A stretch of DNA of 64,000 bases. It comes from Cytobacillus horneckiae (GTDB lineage: Bacteria > Bacillota > Bacilli > Bacillales > Cytobacillaceae). The stretch is taken from positions 1 to 64,000 of the forward strand of contig NZ_PISD01000005.1 of the NCBI RefSeq assembly GCF_002835735.1. Reading direction: 5' to 3'. The position numbers and the translations under genes were made by a program. Under the pieces are notes generated by a model, which made no database searches, was not told the DNA's origin, and saw nothing but the letters and a program-made list of their open reading frames with translations. Positions 32,345 through 41,767 of this stretch are shown piece after piece. Positions within the stretch are counted from its first letter, which is position 1, and every line of letters begins with the position of its first letter.

Positions 32345-32530
32345 TGTAGAAATAGGTGCAGATAGCCAATGCTATTTGCTTAAAAGGGAAGTCCGGTTAG
32401 AGACCGGCGCTGTCCCGCAACTGTAATTGTGAGCGATTCGAGTAACACCACTGTTTCCGTTAACATGGAAATGGGAAGGTTCGAAGAGCGATGACCATGA
32501 GCCAGGAGACCTGCCTGTTTTAGCAAACAT
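32345..32530 (+). promoter_or_regulatory. cobalamin (B12) riboswitch
   Basis: All core elements are present in order: AGGTGC, the AAAAGGGAA segment, GCGCTGTCCCGCAACTGTAA (the B12 box region), and GAGCCAGGAGACCTGCCT. Downstream, GTTAAGT (32554-32560) can pair with ACTTAAC (32616-32622), a helix that would block the left arm of the terminator at 32620, a plausible antiterminator. Confidence 0.95.
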
Positions 32531-32619
32531 CAATACCTACGCGGATAGGGGGTGTTAAGTGCGAGTTTGAGGTACATGCTATTAGGAAGCATGTTTATTT
32601 TGATATTCGTTTTTAACTT

Positions 32620-32648
32620 AACAACTTCTTTCTGGAAGTTGTTTTTTG
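32620..32648 (+). terminator. riboswitch-controlled terminator before the prp operon
   Basis: AACAACTTC and GAAGTTGTT stem with a 6-nt loop, followed by TTTTTT; 90 nt after the B12 aptamer and before the first gene. Confidence 0.85.
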
Positions 32649-32790
32649 TTTTCCAGAAGGGGTTGCAGTTTGTACGAAAATAAAATTTTACCGCAAAAGC
32701 GATGGAAGCAATGGACGCTCGTTTAATCAACATAAATTCAATACAAGCCAATGGCAACTTTTTTGCATTACACAATTGGAGGAAAAATAA

Positions 32791-33024
32791 TTGTTTGGAA
32801 CCGTTCAATATTTTATCAATTCATTGAAATCAACGATCATGATTAATCACAGTGCAGAAAGAGCGTGTTCATTACAAGAAGAATTTGAAAGCATAAAGTA
32901 TGAGATTGCAGCACTTTCGATAGAAAAGGCAACAATTAATCATTATTTGAATAACGCTGAAAAGGCTTACAGCATCGTCAGGCAGGATGTAATTGGATGG
33001 GAGGAAAAGGAAGATGAGCATTGA
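32791..33024 (+). CDS. small helical protein (77 aa) heading the prp operon
   Basis: A TTG-initiated frame with GGAGG 8 nt upstream encodes a mostly helical, charged protein (SAERACSLQEEFESIKYEIAAL, ending GWEEKEDEH). Its end overlaps the prpC start by 11 bp, so it is translated with prpC. I do not recognise a family; the usual Bacillus methylcitrate operons that I recall have no such gene here. Confidence 0.5.
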   Translation: MFGTVQYFINSLKSTIMINHSAERACSLQEEFESIKYEIAALSIEKATINHYLNNAEKAYSIVRQDVIGWEEKEDEH

Positions 33025-34132
33025 GGAAAAGTATATTCCCGGTTTAGATGGTGTCATTGCTTCAGAAACGAAGATCTCATTTTTAGATACAGTCCAAGGC
33101 GAAATTGTCATAAAAGGGTACGATTTGATTAAGCTTTCTCAAACAAGGGAATATTTGGACATTGTGCATTTGCTTTTGGAAGATCGCTTGCCGAATGTTG
33201 AAGAAAAGGTAGCTGTTAATAATAAGCTGAAACAAGCCTATCAAATTCCTAATGGTGTTTTTGAAGTGTTTAGGAATTTGCCTCATGAAACGCATCCAAT
33301 GGACGGTCTTAGAACAGGGATATCCTCTCTGGCGGGCTATGATGACAAATTAGAAGATCGATCGCTTAAGGTAAATAAGGAGCGGGCATATAATCTGTTG
33401 AGCAGTGTGCCAAATATTGTTGCGAATAGCTATCGGATCATAAGGAAAATGGAACCAGTTCAGCCAAAAGAAGAATTATCATATAGTGCCAATTTCTTTT
33501 ATATGCTGACAGGAAAATATCCATCACCATTAGAGGAAAAAATATTTGATCTCTCACTCGTTCTATACAGTGAACATGAAATGCCGAATTCTACATTTAC
33601 AGCAAGAGTGATTGCCTCAACCCAATCAGATTTATACGGCGCGCTGACAGGTGCAGTTGCAAGTTTAAAAGGCAGTCTTCATGGCGGAGCGAACGAAGCG
33701 GTCATGTATATGCTGAACAAAGCGGGAAGTGTCGCGGCATTTGAAGAGAATCTTTATAAAAAATTATATAACAAAGAAAAAATTATGGGCTTTGGTCACA
33801 GGGTCTACATGAAAAAGATGGATCCGAGAGCATTAATGATGAAAAATGCTTTAAAGGATCTATGTGAAAAAGAAGGCAATGACCTGCTTTTACAAATGTG
33901 TGAGGCAGGGGAAAAAATAATGGAGAGCGAAAAAGGTCTTTTTCCAAACCTTGATTATTATGCGGCACCGGTTTATTGGATGCTGGGCATTCCTATCTCT
34001 CTGTACACACCGATTTTCTTCAGTTCAAGAACAGTTGGATTATGTGCTCATGTTATCGAGCAGCATGAAAATAATCGTTTGTTTAGACCGAGGGTGCTCT
34101 ATACAGGCGAACGTCATAGTCTACCAAATTAA
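33014..34132 (+). CDS. prpC: 2-methylcitrate synthase / citrate synthase family
   Basis: The 372-aa protein has citrate-synthase motifs: [11 protein letters not shown] (first His), [13 protein letters not shown]-like (second His region) and the C-terminal Asp/Arg segments (RPRVLY). The neighbours prpD and prpB identify it as methylcitrate synthase (MmgD-like), joining propionyl-CoA and oxaloacetate. I start at the ATG at 33014 after GGGAGGAAAAGGAAG; an ATG at 32993 lies inside the overlapping gene without a site. Confidence 0.88.
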   Translation: MSIEEKYIPGLDGVIASETKISFLDTVQGEIVIKGYDLIKLSQTREYLDIVHLLLEDRLPNVEEKVAVNNKLKQAYQIPNGVFEVFRNLPHETHPMDGLRTGISSLAGYDDKLEDRSLKVNKERAYNLLSSVPNIVANSYRIIRKMEPVQPKEELSYSANFFYMLTGKYPSPLEEKIFDLSLVLYSEHEMPNSTFTARVIASTQSDLYGALTGAVASLKGSLHGGANEAVMYMLNKAGSVAAFEENLYKKLYNKEKIMGFGHRVYMKKMDPRALMMKNALKDLCEKEGNDLLLQMCEAGEKIMESEKGLFPNLDYYAAPVYWMLGIPISLYTPIFFSSRTVGLCAHVIEQHENNRLFRPRVLYTGERHSLPN

Positions 34133-34143
34133 GGAGTGTTTAT

Positions 34144-35580
34144 ATGCTGAAAACAAGTGATCAAAATAAAACGGATATTTTACTAGAAAACATTGCTGAT
34201 TATGTATTAGAAAAAGAGATTGTTAGTGAAGAGGCTTACCAAACGGCGAGATATGTTCTGTTAGATACGCTTGGATGTGGCATATTGGCGCTTAATTACC
34301 CTGAATGCACTAAGTTATTAGGACCGGTTGTTCCAGGTACGGTTGTACCTAATGGCACAAGGGTGCCAGGCACTTCCTTTGTGCTTGATCCTGTGCGCGG
34401 AGCTTTTAACATTGGATGTATGATTCGCTGGCTTGATTATAATGATACTTGGCTTGCGGCTGAATGGGGACATCCTTCAGACAATCTTGGGGGCATTCTT
34501 GCAGTGGCGGATTACTTGAGCCAAGTCAGGCTATCAGAAGGCAAAGAGCCTTTAAAAGTGCGTGATGTGCTCGAAATGATGATTAAAGCACATGAAATTC
34601 AAGGGATACTTGCATTAGAAAACAGCTTAAACAGGGTTGGCTTAGATCATGTCTTATTTGTTAAAGTGGCAACAACAGCTGTGGCAGCGAAAATGCTGGG
34701 AGGAAGCAGAAAAGAGATTATTAATGCTGTTTCAAATGCATGGATAGATAATTCCAGCTTACGCACTTATCGTCATGCGCCAAATACAGGCTCGCGAAAG
34801 TCTTGGGCGGCAGGTGATGCTACGAGTAGAGGCGTTCAGCTTGCTTTAATGGCCATTAAAGGAGAAATGGGCTATCCGCAAGCGCTATCTGCGCCAGGCT
34901 GGGGGTTTCAAGATGTTTTGTTTAAGGAAAAAGAATTAAAGCTGGCACGTGAACTTGATTCCTATGTGATGGAAAATGTTCTTTTCAAAGTATCCTATGC
35001 AGCAGAGTTCCATGCGCAAACAGCAGCAGAGTGTGCGGTTAAACTGCACAAGCAAGTGTCAGGCAGATTAAATGAAATTGACCGTATTACTATTACAACT
35101 CATGAATCAGCGATAAGAATCATCGATAAGAAGGGGCCGCTTCATAATCCGGCCGATCGCGATCATTGCTTACAATACATTACGGCAATCGGTTTGTTAA
35201 AAGGGGATATCCGTGCAGAGTTTTATGAGGATGAGATAGCCAATGATAAAAGAATTGATGAGCTTCGAGACAAGATGGAGGTCATCGAGAATAAACAATA
35301 TAGTGTTGACTATTTAGATCCGAACAAGCGCTCAATCGCAAATGCGGTTCAAGTCCATTATATTGATGGGACTTCCTCTGAATTCGTTGAATGCGAGTAT
35401 CCGCTAGGCCATCGTTTCCGTAGAGATGAAGCGATACCAAAGATTATAGAGAAGTTTTCAAGCAACTTGAAAGCACAATTTCCTGCAGGCCAGCAGCGCA
35501 AAATTGAAGAAGCCGTTTCTAATCAGGAATCGCTTGAAAAAATGAATGTAAATGAGTTTGTCACCTTATTTTTAAAATAA
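34144..35580 (+). CDS. prpD: 2-methylcitrate dehydratase PrpD
   Basis: The 478-aa protein matches MmgE/PrpD over its full length: [35 protein letters not shown] and [19 protein letters not shown]. It dehydrates 2-methylcitrate to 2-methyl-cis-aconitate. AAGGAG precedes the ATG, 11 bp after prpC. Confidence 0.93.
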   Translation: MLKTSDQNKTDILLENIADYVLEKEIVSEEAYQTARYVLLDTLGCGILALNYPECTKLLGPVVPGTVVPNGTRVPGTSFVLDPVRGAFNIGCMIRWLDYNDTWLAAEWGHPSDNLGGILAVADYLSQVRLSEGKEPLKVRDVLEMMIKAHEIQGILALENSLNRVGLDHVLFVKVATTAVAAKMLGGSRKEIINAVSNAWIDNSSLRTYRHAPNTGSRKSWAAGDATSRGVQLALMAIKGEMGYPQALSAPGWGFQDVLFKEKELKLARELDSYVMENVLFKVSYAAEFHAQTAAECAVKLHKQVSGRLNEIDRITITTHESAIRIIDKKGPLHNPADRDHCLQYITAIGLLKGDIRAEFYEDEIANDKRIDELRDKMEVIENKQYSVDYLDPNKRSIANAVQVHYIDGTSSEFVECEYPLGHRFRRDEAIPKIIEKFSSNLKAQFPAGQQRKIEEAVSNQESLEKMNVNEFVTLFLK

Positions 35581-35595
35581 GAGGAGGTATTTATA

Positions 35596-36501
35596 ATGGC
35601 ATGGATTGTTGACAAGGCGAAAACGCAATTAGAGCTTGCACAAAGGTTCAGTGAGCTTGTGTCCTCTCCACCAATTTTGCAAATTCCAGGTGCGCATGAT
35701 GCGATGGCAGCACTAGTAGCCCAAAAAGCAGGGTTTTTAGCACTCTATTTATCTGGAGCAGCCTATACAGCGAGCAGGGGGCTGCCGGATTTAGGGATTG
35801 TTACATCCAGCGAATTGGCTGAGCGGGCAAAGGATATCGTAAGAGCAACCAATCTACCATTGTTAGTAGATATAGATACAGGGTTTGGCGGTGTATTAAA
35901 TGCAGCCCGTACCGCTGTCGAGATGGAAGAGGCAAAAGTTGCGGCTGTTCAGGTGGAAGACCAGCAGCTGCCGAAAAAGTGTGGACATTTAAACGGAAAA
36001 CAGCTTGTTACAATAGAAGAAATGGTACAAAAAATAAAAGTTATGAAGGAAGCAGCACCGACCTTATACATTGTGGCACGTACAGATGCCAGGGCAGTTG
36101 AAGGGTTGGAAGCATCGATTAAGAGAGCGGAAGCTTATCTTGAAGCAGGTGCTGATGCGATTTTTCCCGAAGCATTGCAGTCAGCTGAAGAATTTCGTCT
36201 TTTCTCCGAAAGGGTAGCTGTCCCATTGCTAGCCAATATGACCGAATTTGGAAAAACTCCCTATTATTCAGCAGAGGAATTTTCCGAAATGGGCTTTCAA
36301 ATGGTCATTTACCCAGTTACATCATTAAGAGTTGCTGCCAAAGCGTATGAACAAGTATTTGATTTAATCAAAACCACAGGAACTCAAAAAGATGCGCTAG
36401 CTGCCATGCAGACACGGAAAGAATTATATGAGACAATCTCCTATTTTAAATTTGAAGATTTAGATCGGGAGCTGGCAAAAACGATTTTAGAGAAAGAATA
36501 A
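35596..36501 (+). CDS. prpB: methylisocitrate lyase PrpB
   Basis: The 301-aa protein is of the isocitrate-lyase/PEP-mutase superfamily with the catalytic KKCGHL motif (near residue 126), LLVDIDTGFGG (metal-binding Asp) and VARTDARAVEG. It splits 2-methylisocitrate to pyruvate and succinate, completing propionyl-CoA oxidation without vitamin B12. GAGGAGG is 10 nt before the ATG, and the gene sits 15 bp after prpD. Confidence 0.93.
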   Translation: MAWIVDKAKTQLELAQRFSELVSSPPILQIPGAHDAMAALVAQKAGFLALYLSGAAYTASRGLPDLGIVTSSELAERAKDIVRATNLPLLVDIDTGFGGVLNAARTAVEMEEAKVAAVQVEDQQLPKKCGHLNGKQLVTIEEMVQKIKVMKEAAPTLYIVARTDARAVEGLEASIKRAEAYLEAGADAIFPEALQSAEEFRLFSERVAVPLLANMTEFGKTPYYSAEEFSEMGFQMVIYPVTSLRVAAKAYEQVFDLIKTTGTQKDALAAMQTRKELYETISYFKFEDLDRELAKTILEKE

Positions 36502-36587
36502 TAGATTTTTTGTATTCGCTTGGGCAACCAAGCGTTTACTGCAGCAAAATATTTAAGCAGGTAAAATTTTTTGAGAGGAAGTATTTC

Positions 36588-36995
36588 ATGGATGAAAATA
36601 AGGAAAGATCCATTCACCATTTTATTGTAGAAGTATTAAAGAACACTCGTCTCAACAGTCTGCTTATTCATGATGATGAGCTATCAGATAATCTCGTTCT
36701 CCTGCTTTACAGATTAAAGCTTGCCGGCTATATGAAGATAACTGATATTTCGGCGGCATTCCATCTCACGCCTGCAGCAGCGACAAATATGTGTGATAAG
36801 CTGGAGAGGATGGGACTTGTGGAACGAGTACGCTTAAATGAAGACAGGCGCGTCGTAAGAGTTACCTTGACTAAATTAGGTGCGGAAAAAATATACGCAA
36901 TGTTTGCCGGGTTATCCATTAGTCAGCTGGAAGTCATTACGAGCAATATAGAGGCAATTAACAATTCAGTAAAGGCGATCGAGCAGATCATTTAG
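36588..36995 (+). CDS. MarR family regulator in the prp operon
   Basis: The 135-aa winged-helix protein has MKITDISAAFHLTPAAATNMCDKLERMGLVERVRLNEDRRVVRVTLT. I start at the ATG at 36588 with AGAGGAAG upstream rather than the frame's first ATG at 36510. It follows prpB in the same direction before the operon terminator, so it probably regulates propionate genes or senses a pathway acid, on top of the riboswitch control. Confidence 0.75.
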   Translation: MDENKERSIHHFIVEVLKNTRLNSLLIHDDELSDNLVLLLYRLKLAGYMKITDISAAFHLTPAAATNMCDKLERMGLVERVRLNEDRRVVRVTLTKLGAEKIYAMFAGLSISQLEVITSNIEAINNSVKAIEQII

Positions 36996-37045
36996 AGAAT
37001 TTCTGCTTATGAATAGTCAAAAGTCCAAAATTTTATATAACTACC

Positions 37046-37093
37046 AAGGGGCATCCATTAGCCGAATAGTGACTAATTGGATTGCTCCTTTTT
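37046..37093 (+). terminator. terminator of the prp operon
   Basis: AAGGGGCATCCATTAG and CTAATTGGATTGCTCCTT pair with one bulge, followed by TTTT. Confidence 0.7.
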
Positions 37094-37161
37094 AGTCTGA
37101 AAAGTCAGAATGGCGAATGCTAAAAGAATGTAGATTTCATGTAATATAATAATGAATTTTT

Positions 37162-37305
37162 TCACATTCCTTCCATTATAGCGCTCATTTTTCGCTTTTG
37201 ACTATATGACAATAATAGAGCAATAAATAATAAAATAAAAAAGATAAAAAGAGTTAAAAAAGCAGGTCTAAAAAGTATAAATGCCCCCATTAACAAAGCC
37301 TTCAT
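37162..37305 (-). CDS. possible small membrane protein (47 aa)
   Basis: A 47-codon frame encodes one long hydrophobic helix (about residues 5-34) with a basic end (SYSQKRKMS). AAGGAGGGGG is about 19 nt upstream, too far for a normal site, so the start is uncertain. Otherwise 36996-37436 holds only the prp terminator. Confidence 0.35.
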   Translation of the reverse strand: MKALLMGAFILFRPAFLTLFIFFILLFIALLLSYSQKRKMSAIMEGM

Positions 37306-37436
37306 ATATATGCATCGTTAACCCCCTCCTTATTACAAAGACGAAATGAGGGTCACATTGGTTTTAGTCATAAAAATTTTGAAATGCGTTTTGGTTTTGA
37401 TAATCTGTTTTTAAAGTACATCTGAGGAGGCCCTCT

Positions 37437-38396
37437 ATGATCGGTTTTGGAATTGAACAATACGGTGATGAACAGCAAATTAAAGAGATACATGTGAATA
37501 CTGGAAAATTAGGTCGCAATGACCTGCTAATATCTATAAAAGCGAGCGGTGTAAACCCCGTAGACTGGAAGGTTCGTAAAGGACTTCTGCAAAATGATTT
37601 TCCCTATCAGCTCCCACAGATTCTTGGCTGGGATGCAGCAGGGACAGTCAAAGAGGTTGGAGAAGCTGTGGCTAATTTTCAAGCAGGGAATGATGTCTTT
37701 TTTCGGCCAGAGATGGAAAAGCAAGGAACATATGCTGATGAAATCATCGTTCCTTCCAGCCTTGTCGCTCCTATGCCAAAAAATCTTACTCATATTGAAG
37801 CGGCATCCCTTCCATTAGTTGGACTTACTGTGTGGCAAGCACTAATAGAAGTGGGAAATGTAAAAGAAGGAGACCATGTATTAATTCTAGCTGGAAGCGG
37901 AGGCATCGGCTCATTTGCGATTCAATTAGCAAAAGCAAGAGGGGCATATGTTGCTGCTACGACAAGTAAGAAAAATGAGAACTTTGTAAAAGACCTAGGT
38001 GCAGACGAGGTATTATTATATGACAGTACTTTTTTTGATACAATCACCTCTTTTGACTTTATGCTTGATACCCTTGGCGGAGAGGCATATCGTGATGCCA
38101 TTCGCTGGATGAGGCGCGGAGGAAAAGTAGCAACCATTATTAGTGAACGTGATGCAATTCGACCGGCAAATGTTGATGAATATGAAAAGGAAAAGCTGCT
38201 GAAAGTGGAGTTTGTATTTACTCGTCCAGATGGAGAAAGTATGAATCATATAAAAGTACTTGTTGAGGCTGGACATATTCGTCCAATCATTGCATCGGTT
38301 TTTCCTATGACAGTCGAAGGCGTTCGTAAAGCGCATCTGACCAGTCAAACAGGCAGAACTCGTGGGAAAATTGTTTTAAACCGGAGAGATGGATGA
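37437..38396 (+). CDS. NADP-dependent quinone-oxidoreductase-like protein (MDR family)
   Basis: The 319-aa zinc-free medium-chain reductase has NPVDWKVRKG near residue 38, the GWDAAGTV segment and a nucleotide-binding LAGSGGIGSFAIQLAK motif. GAGGAGG precedes the ATG. Relatives reduce quinones or alkenals. A terminator follows, so it is a single-gene unit. Confidence 0.82.
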   Translation: MIGFGIEQYGDEQQIKEIHVNTGKLGRNDLLISIKASGVNPVDWKVRKGLLQNDFPYQLPQILGWDAAGTVKEVGEAVANFQAGNDVFFRPEMEKQGTYADEIIVPSSLVAPMPKNLTHIEAASLPLVGLTVWQALIEVGNVKEGDHVLILAGSGGIGSFAIQLAKARGAYVAATTSKKNENFVKDLGADEVLLYDSTFFDTITSFDFMLDTLGGEAYRDAIRWMRRGGKVATIISERDAIRPANVDEYEKEKLLKVEFVFTRPDGESMNHIKVLVEAGHIRPIIASVFPMTVEGVRKAHLTSQTGRTRGKIVLNRRDG

Positions 38397-38435
38397 ATTT
38401 CACTGTCGTTACTGGCCACTGCTTTTCCGAAGTAT

Positions 38436-38480
38436 TGCCCGTATACCCAGGTTTCATACGATTACGGGCACTGATTTTTC
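38436..38480 (+). terminator. terminator after the MDR reductase
   Basis: TGCCCGTA and TACGGGCA stem followed by CTGATTTTTC. Confidence 0.7.
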
Positions 38481-38550
38481 AAAAAAGTTCCATTTTTATT
38501 GCTATTCATCAAAAGATATGATAAATTATGTAAAATCAGAGGTGGAAAGC

Positions 38551-38601
38551 ATGAAAATATTCGCAAACGGTTCACAAAACCAACATCATCATATCAAGTA
38601 G
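38551..38601 (+). CDS. histidine-rich leader peptide of hisS2 (16 aa)
   Basis: MKIFANGSQNQHHHIK is encoded behind AGAGGTGG with 5-nt spacing. Codons 12-14 are CAT CAT CAT. Its TAG stop forms the beginning of a hairpin (38599-38642), and a strong terminator (38654-38698) lies between it and the histidyl-tRNA synthetase gene, the layout of a His-codon transcription attenuator. Confidence 0.75.
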   Translation: MKIFANGSQNQHHHIK

Positions 38602-38642
38602 CCTTGCTAGCCGATTTTAAAACAATCGATATAGGAAGGCTA
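38599..38642 (+). promoter_or_regulatory. hairpin after the His leader peptide
   Basis: TAGCCTT (38599-38605) pairs with AAGGCTA (38636-38642), with inner CGATT/AATCG. A ribosome paused at the His codons would cover its left arm. I could not find a clear alternative helix that competes with the terminator, so the mechanism is not fully traced. Confidence 0.5.
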
Positions 38643-38653
38643 TTTCCCATTAA

Positions 38654-38698
38654 ACCGCATGGATAAAGTGTTAACGCTTATATCTAATGCGGTTTTTT
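38654..38698 (+). terminator. attenuator terminator before hisS2
   Basis: ACCGCAT and ATGCGGT with inner GATAAAGTG/CGCTTATATC pairing and six T, 46 nt before the hisS2 start. Confidence 0.8.
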
Positions 38699-38743
38699 AT
38701 TTTTTTGCAGAGCCATTCTTTAAAAAATAGGAGGTTTGTAGTT

Positions 38744-40018
38744 ATGAAGAAAATGGATTATCAAAATGTAAAAGGTACACAGGATTACTTGCCAGAGGAT
38801 GAAGTGATAAGAAGACAGGTGAGAAGGACATTGGAAGATGTGTTCATTTTATATGGATGCAGCCCTTTAGAAACGCCAATTCTAAATTATAGGGAATTAC
38901 TTGCAAGTAAATATGGTGGAGGATCAGAAATTCTTGAAGAAATGTATACATTATCTGATCGTGGTGAGAGAGAACTTGCTCTCCGCTATGATTTAACGAT
39001 TCCCTTTGCAAAAGCGGTCGCGATGAATCCGAAGCTGAAAAAACCGTTCAAAAGATATGAAATTGGGAAAGTGTTTAGAGACGGTCCGATAAAAACTGGG
39101 AGACTTCGTGAATTCACGCAATGTGATGTCGATATAGCCGGAGTAGATTCTCAAATAGCTGAAGCTGAATTAATGATGATGGCACTGGACGCATTTGAGA
39201 AGCTAAACTTGCGTGTAGAAATTCAATATAATAATCGCAAAATCCTAGCTGGCATATTAAATGTTTTTGAAGTACCAGCGGATCAAATAAATAAGGTGAT
39301 TTTAATTTTAGATAAGCTTGAAAAGGTTGGTCGGGATGCTGTCTTGAAGGAGCTTTTAGATAATGGCTTAACAACAAAGACGATTAAGCAAGTTGAACAA
39401 TTTTTAGTAGAAGCCGATCTTCGTTATATCGCGGAATATGCGGAGGACAATAATCAGCTGAAGGAAGGCTTGCACGAATTAAATGAGCTCCAAGGTTATT
39501 TGGCGTATTTAGGGGTTGACGCTCAATGTGTTTTCAACCCTTTTCTGGCAAGAGGGTTAGAAATATACACAGGTACAATCTATGAGATCTTTCTAGCTGA
39601 CCGCTCAATTTCTTCCAGCATTGGTAGCGGAGGACGCTATGACCAGGCAATCGGCGGGTTCATTGGCTCAGGAGAAAATATATCTACAGTAGGAATCTCG
39701 TTTGGATTGGATGTTATTTTTACTGCAATAAAACAATTATTAAATGAAATGACACCGACTTCAAAAGTGCAATACTATATCGTTCCTCTTGGTAAAAAGA
39801 AGGAAGCTATGCTTATTGCGAAAGCATTGCGAGATAAAGGGTTTCCAGTAGAACTTGAAATGAGCGGCAAAAAAGTCGGAAAGGCTCTCGAAAAAGCTAA
39901 CAAAGAACAAATTCCATATGTCATCATCGTTGGAGAAGATGAGGTAAAGGGCAATAAAATGAAAATTAAAGATATGGTCACTGGAAAAGAAAAAACGGAA
40001 GCTTTTTCATTTTCGTGA
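38744..40018 (+). CDS. hisS: histidyl-tRNA synthetase (second-type HisS)
   Basis: The 424-aa class II synthetase has the HisRS signatures: motif 2 RYEIGKVFRDGPIKTGRLREFTQCDVD, the histidine-binding LARGLEIYTG and motif 3 GSGGRYD, plus an anticodon-binding C-terminal domain. It keeps catalytic residues, so it is an enzyme, not the HisZ paralogue. AGGAGG lies 9 nt before the ATG at 38744. No T-box and no aspS neighbour is present, which suggests a second copy expressed on histidine shortage through the leader peptide. Confidence 0.88.
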   Translation: MKKMDYQNVKGTQDYLPEDEVIRRQVRRTLEDVFILYGCSPLETPILNYRELLASKYGGGSEILEEMYTLSDRGERELALRYDLTIPFAKAVAMNPKLKKPFKRYEIGKVFRDGPIKTGRLREFTQCDVDIAGVDSQIAEAELMMMALDAFEKLNLRVEIQYNNRKILAGILNVFEVPADQINKVILILDKLEKVGRDAVLKELLDNGLTTKTIKQVEQFLVEADLRYIAEYAEDNNQLKEGLHELNELQGYLAYLGVDAQCVFNPFLARGLEIYTGTIYEIFLADRSISSSIGSGGRYDQAIGGFIGSGENISTVGISFGLDVIFTAIKQLLNEMTPTSKVQYYIVPLGKKKEAMLIAKALRDKGFPVELEMSGKKVGKALEKANKEQIPYVIIVGEDEVKGNKMKIKDMVTGKEKTEAFSFS

Positions 40019-40101
40019 AATGAATGCAGCATTAATTAGTCATAAGTATCTTATGGCGCCAGAGTTTGAAAAAGTGAAAACAAGATCTTTAGTTGGATTT
40101 G

Positions 40102-40165
40102 TAGAGGTGTCCGCTCGACTCCTGCGGGAGAGAGGCGAGACAGTCGAGAACATGGAAATGCCGCA
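40102..40165. repeat. degenerate fragment of a dispersed Bacillus intergenic repeat
   Basis: CCGCTCGACTCCTGCGGGAG and GCCGCAGTG belong to the GC-rich CTCCTGCGGGA element commonly scattered between Bacillus genes. A related fragment lies at 55034-55062. Confidence 0.4.
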
Positions 40166-40209
40166 GTGAAATGACCCTAAAAAGCTAGACACATTATTTA
40201 TGCAACCAT

Positions 40210-40255
40210 GGACTGAGCCAGGTACTCTACTGTACTTAGTCCTTTTTATTTTTTT
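40210..40255 (+). terminator. terminator after hisS2
   Basis: GGACT/AGTCC with inner GGTAC/GTACT pairing, followed by TTTTTATTTTTTT. Confidence 0.75.
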
Positions 40256-40293
40256 GCAGTAAAATGACGAATGGCTCAACTGTGGTGCTATTT

Positions 40294-40320
40294 GTCACTT
40301 TAAACCTCAGTTAAAGTGAC
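40294..40320. repeat. inverted repeat GTCACTTTAA/TTAAAGTGAC
   Basis: Perfect 10-bp arms with a 7-nt loop, 170 bp upstream of an MFS gene; an operator or RNA hairpin of unknown role. Confidence 0.5.
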
Positions 40321-40493
40321 GAATCGTTCTATTCAGATACGTAACTGGAACCCGAAATTATGCGTAGTCAGCAAAAAGTTCCTCTATAACATAAACCATA
40401 AGTTTCTTATGGCTTATGAAGAAAAATATTCAATAAAAATTGAATATAAAATTCTAAATATATTGAATAAAAGGTGACGAAACGATAAAATGA

Positions 40494-41729
40494 ATGAAAA
40501 AGGAGGGAAACATAATCAATTCCATTTTTAAAAACCGTTCATTTCTATTTATTTGGTCAGGAAATGCAATATCTGAGCTAGGCGGCGCGTTTGGAACCTT
40601 TTGCAATTCAATACTAATCTATCAGATGACCGGTTCAACAGCTGCTTTAGGAAGCATGTGGCTGCTATATTTTATTCCGTCGCTATTATTGCAGTTGTTT
40701 ATTGGCCCGTTTATTGATCGCTGGAGCAGGAAATGGCTTATGATCTGTACACAATGGGTTAGGGGATTCATCTTTTTGCTACCGCTCATTTTATTGATGC
40801 TGGAGAGTCTTACACCTCTGTCAATCTACATCGTCCAAATGATTATTGGACTAGTCACTCCTATTTATACCCCCGCAAATCAAGCAATGACACCAACGAT
40901 AGTTACGAAAACGCAGCTTAGTCAAGCTAATTCAATCATCGATGGGACAGTAAGGATCATGACATTTTTAGCACCGTTATCAGGAGGATTTGTCATCGAA
41001 TTTTTAGGTATTCAATTTACATTCATACTAATTATTAGTTTACTGCTAATTAGCGGCAGTTTGCTGTTATTTGTTTCTGAACCGAGAAGGAAAGAAAAAC
41101 AGCGAGGCACATGGATGCAGCAATTTATGAAAGGAATCACTTTTTTCTTTAAAAATAGAATCATTGCCTGGCTGGGAGTATTTTTAGCTTTTGTTCAATT
41201 TGGCGTAGGAGTGACAATGGTCATTACACTTCCGTACATAACAAATGAATTGTCAGGGAGTTATTCAGACTACGGCATGTTCATGGCCAGCTTTCCGCTC
41301 GGGTATATAATCGGTTCGCTTCTTGTCGTGAAAATGAAGATAATTAATATGCGGACAGTCATGCTGTCTTCGCTAGCTATAGGGGGATTGACCTTTATAT
41401 TTCTTGGGTTGAACAACAGCTTCTCCTTTGCCATTCTAACAGAGGTTTTAGCGGGAATTGCGATGGCAATCTTTAATATCCACAACCTCACCATTTTTCA
41501 GCAGGTCGTGCCAAACGAATTATTTGGAAAAGTATCGTCCGTACGCCTTCTTATCATTAGAGGTGTGATGCCGTTAGGTGTTTTATGCGGCGGCTTTGCG
41601 GGTGAATGGATAGGAATTCGCGGTTTATACATTATGATTGGAGGTGTCATTGTGATTGTTGCATTTGTAGCTCTATGTCATCCATATTTTAAATTTTTAG
41701 AAATAATTGATTTTAAAAGTGATAGATGA
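40494..41729 (+). CDS. MFS transporter (enterobactin/macrolide-efflux-like)
   Basis: The 411-aa protein has about 12 transmembrane helices and the MFS motif A-like segment GPFIDRWSRKWLM. The first ATG (40494) has only a distant AAGGTG; AAGGAGG lies inside the frame and would suit ATA/ATC codons at 40512-40517, so the true start is unclear. Likely a drug or metabolite exporter. Confidence 0.78.
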   Translation: MKKEGNIINSIFKNRSFLFIWSGNAISELGGAFGTFCNSILIYQMTGSTAALGSMWLLYFIPSLLLQLFIGPFIDRWSRKWLMICTQWVRGFIFLLPLILLMLESLTPLSIYIVQMIIGLVTPIYTPANQAMTPTIVTKTQLSQANSIIDGTVRIMTFLAPLSGGFVIEFLGIQFTFILIISLLLISGSLLLFVSEPRRKEKQRGTWMQQFMKGITFFFKNRIIAWLGVFLAFVQFGVGVTMVITLPYITNELSGSYSDYGMFMASFPLGYIIGSLLVVKMKIINMRTVMLSSLAIGGLTFIFLGLNNSFSFAILTEVLAGIAMAIFNIHNLTIFQQVVPNELFGKVSSVRLLIIRGVMPLGVLCGGFAGEWIGIRGLYIMIGGVIVIVAFVALCHPYFKFLEIIDFKSDR

Positions 41730-41767
41730 TAGAATAGGAACAAACGTTCTTTGTGAGGGAGACATAA

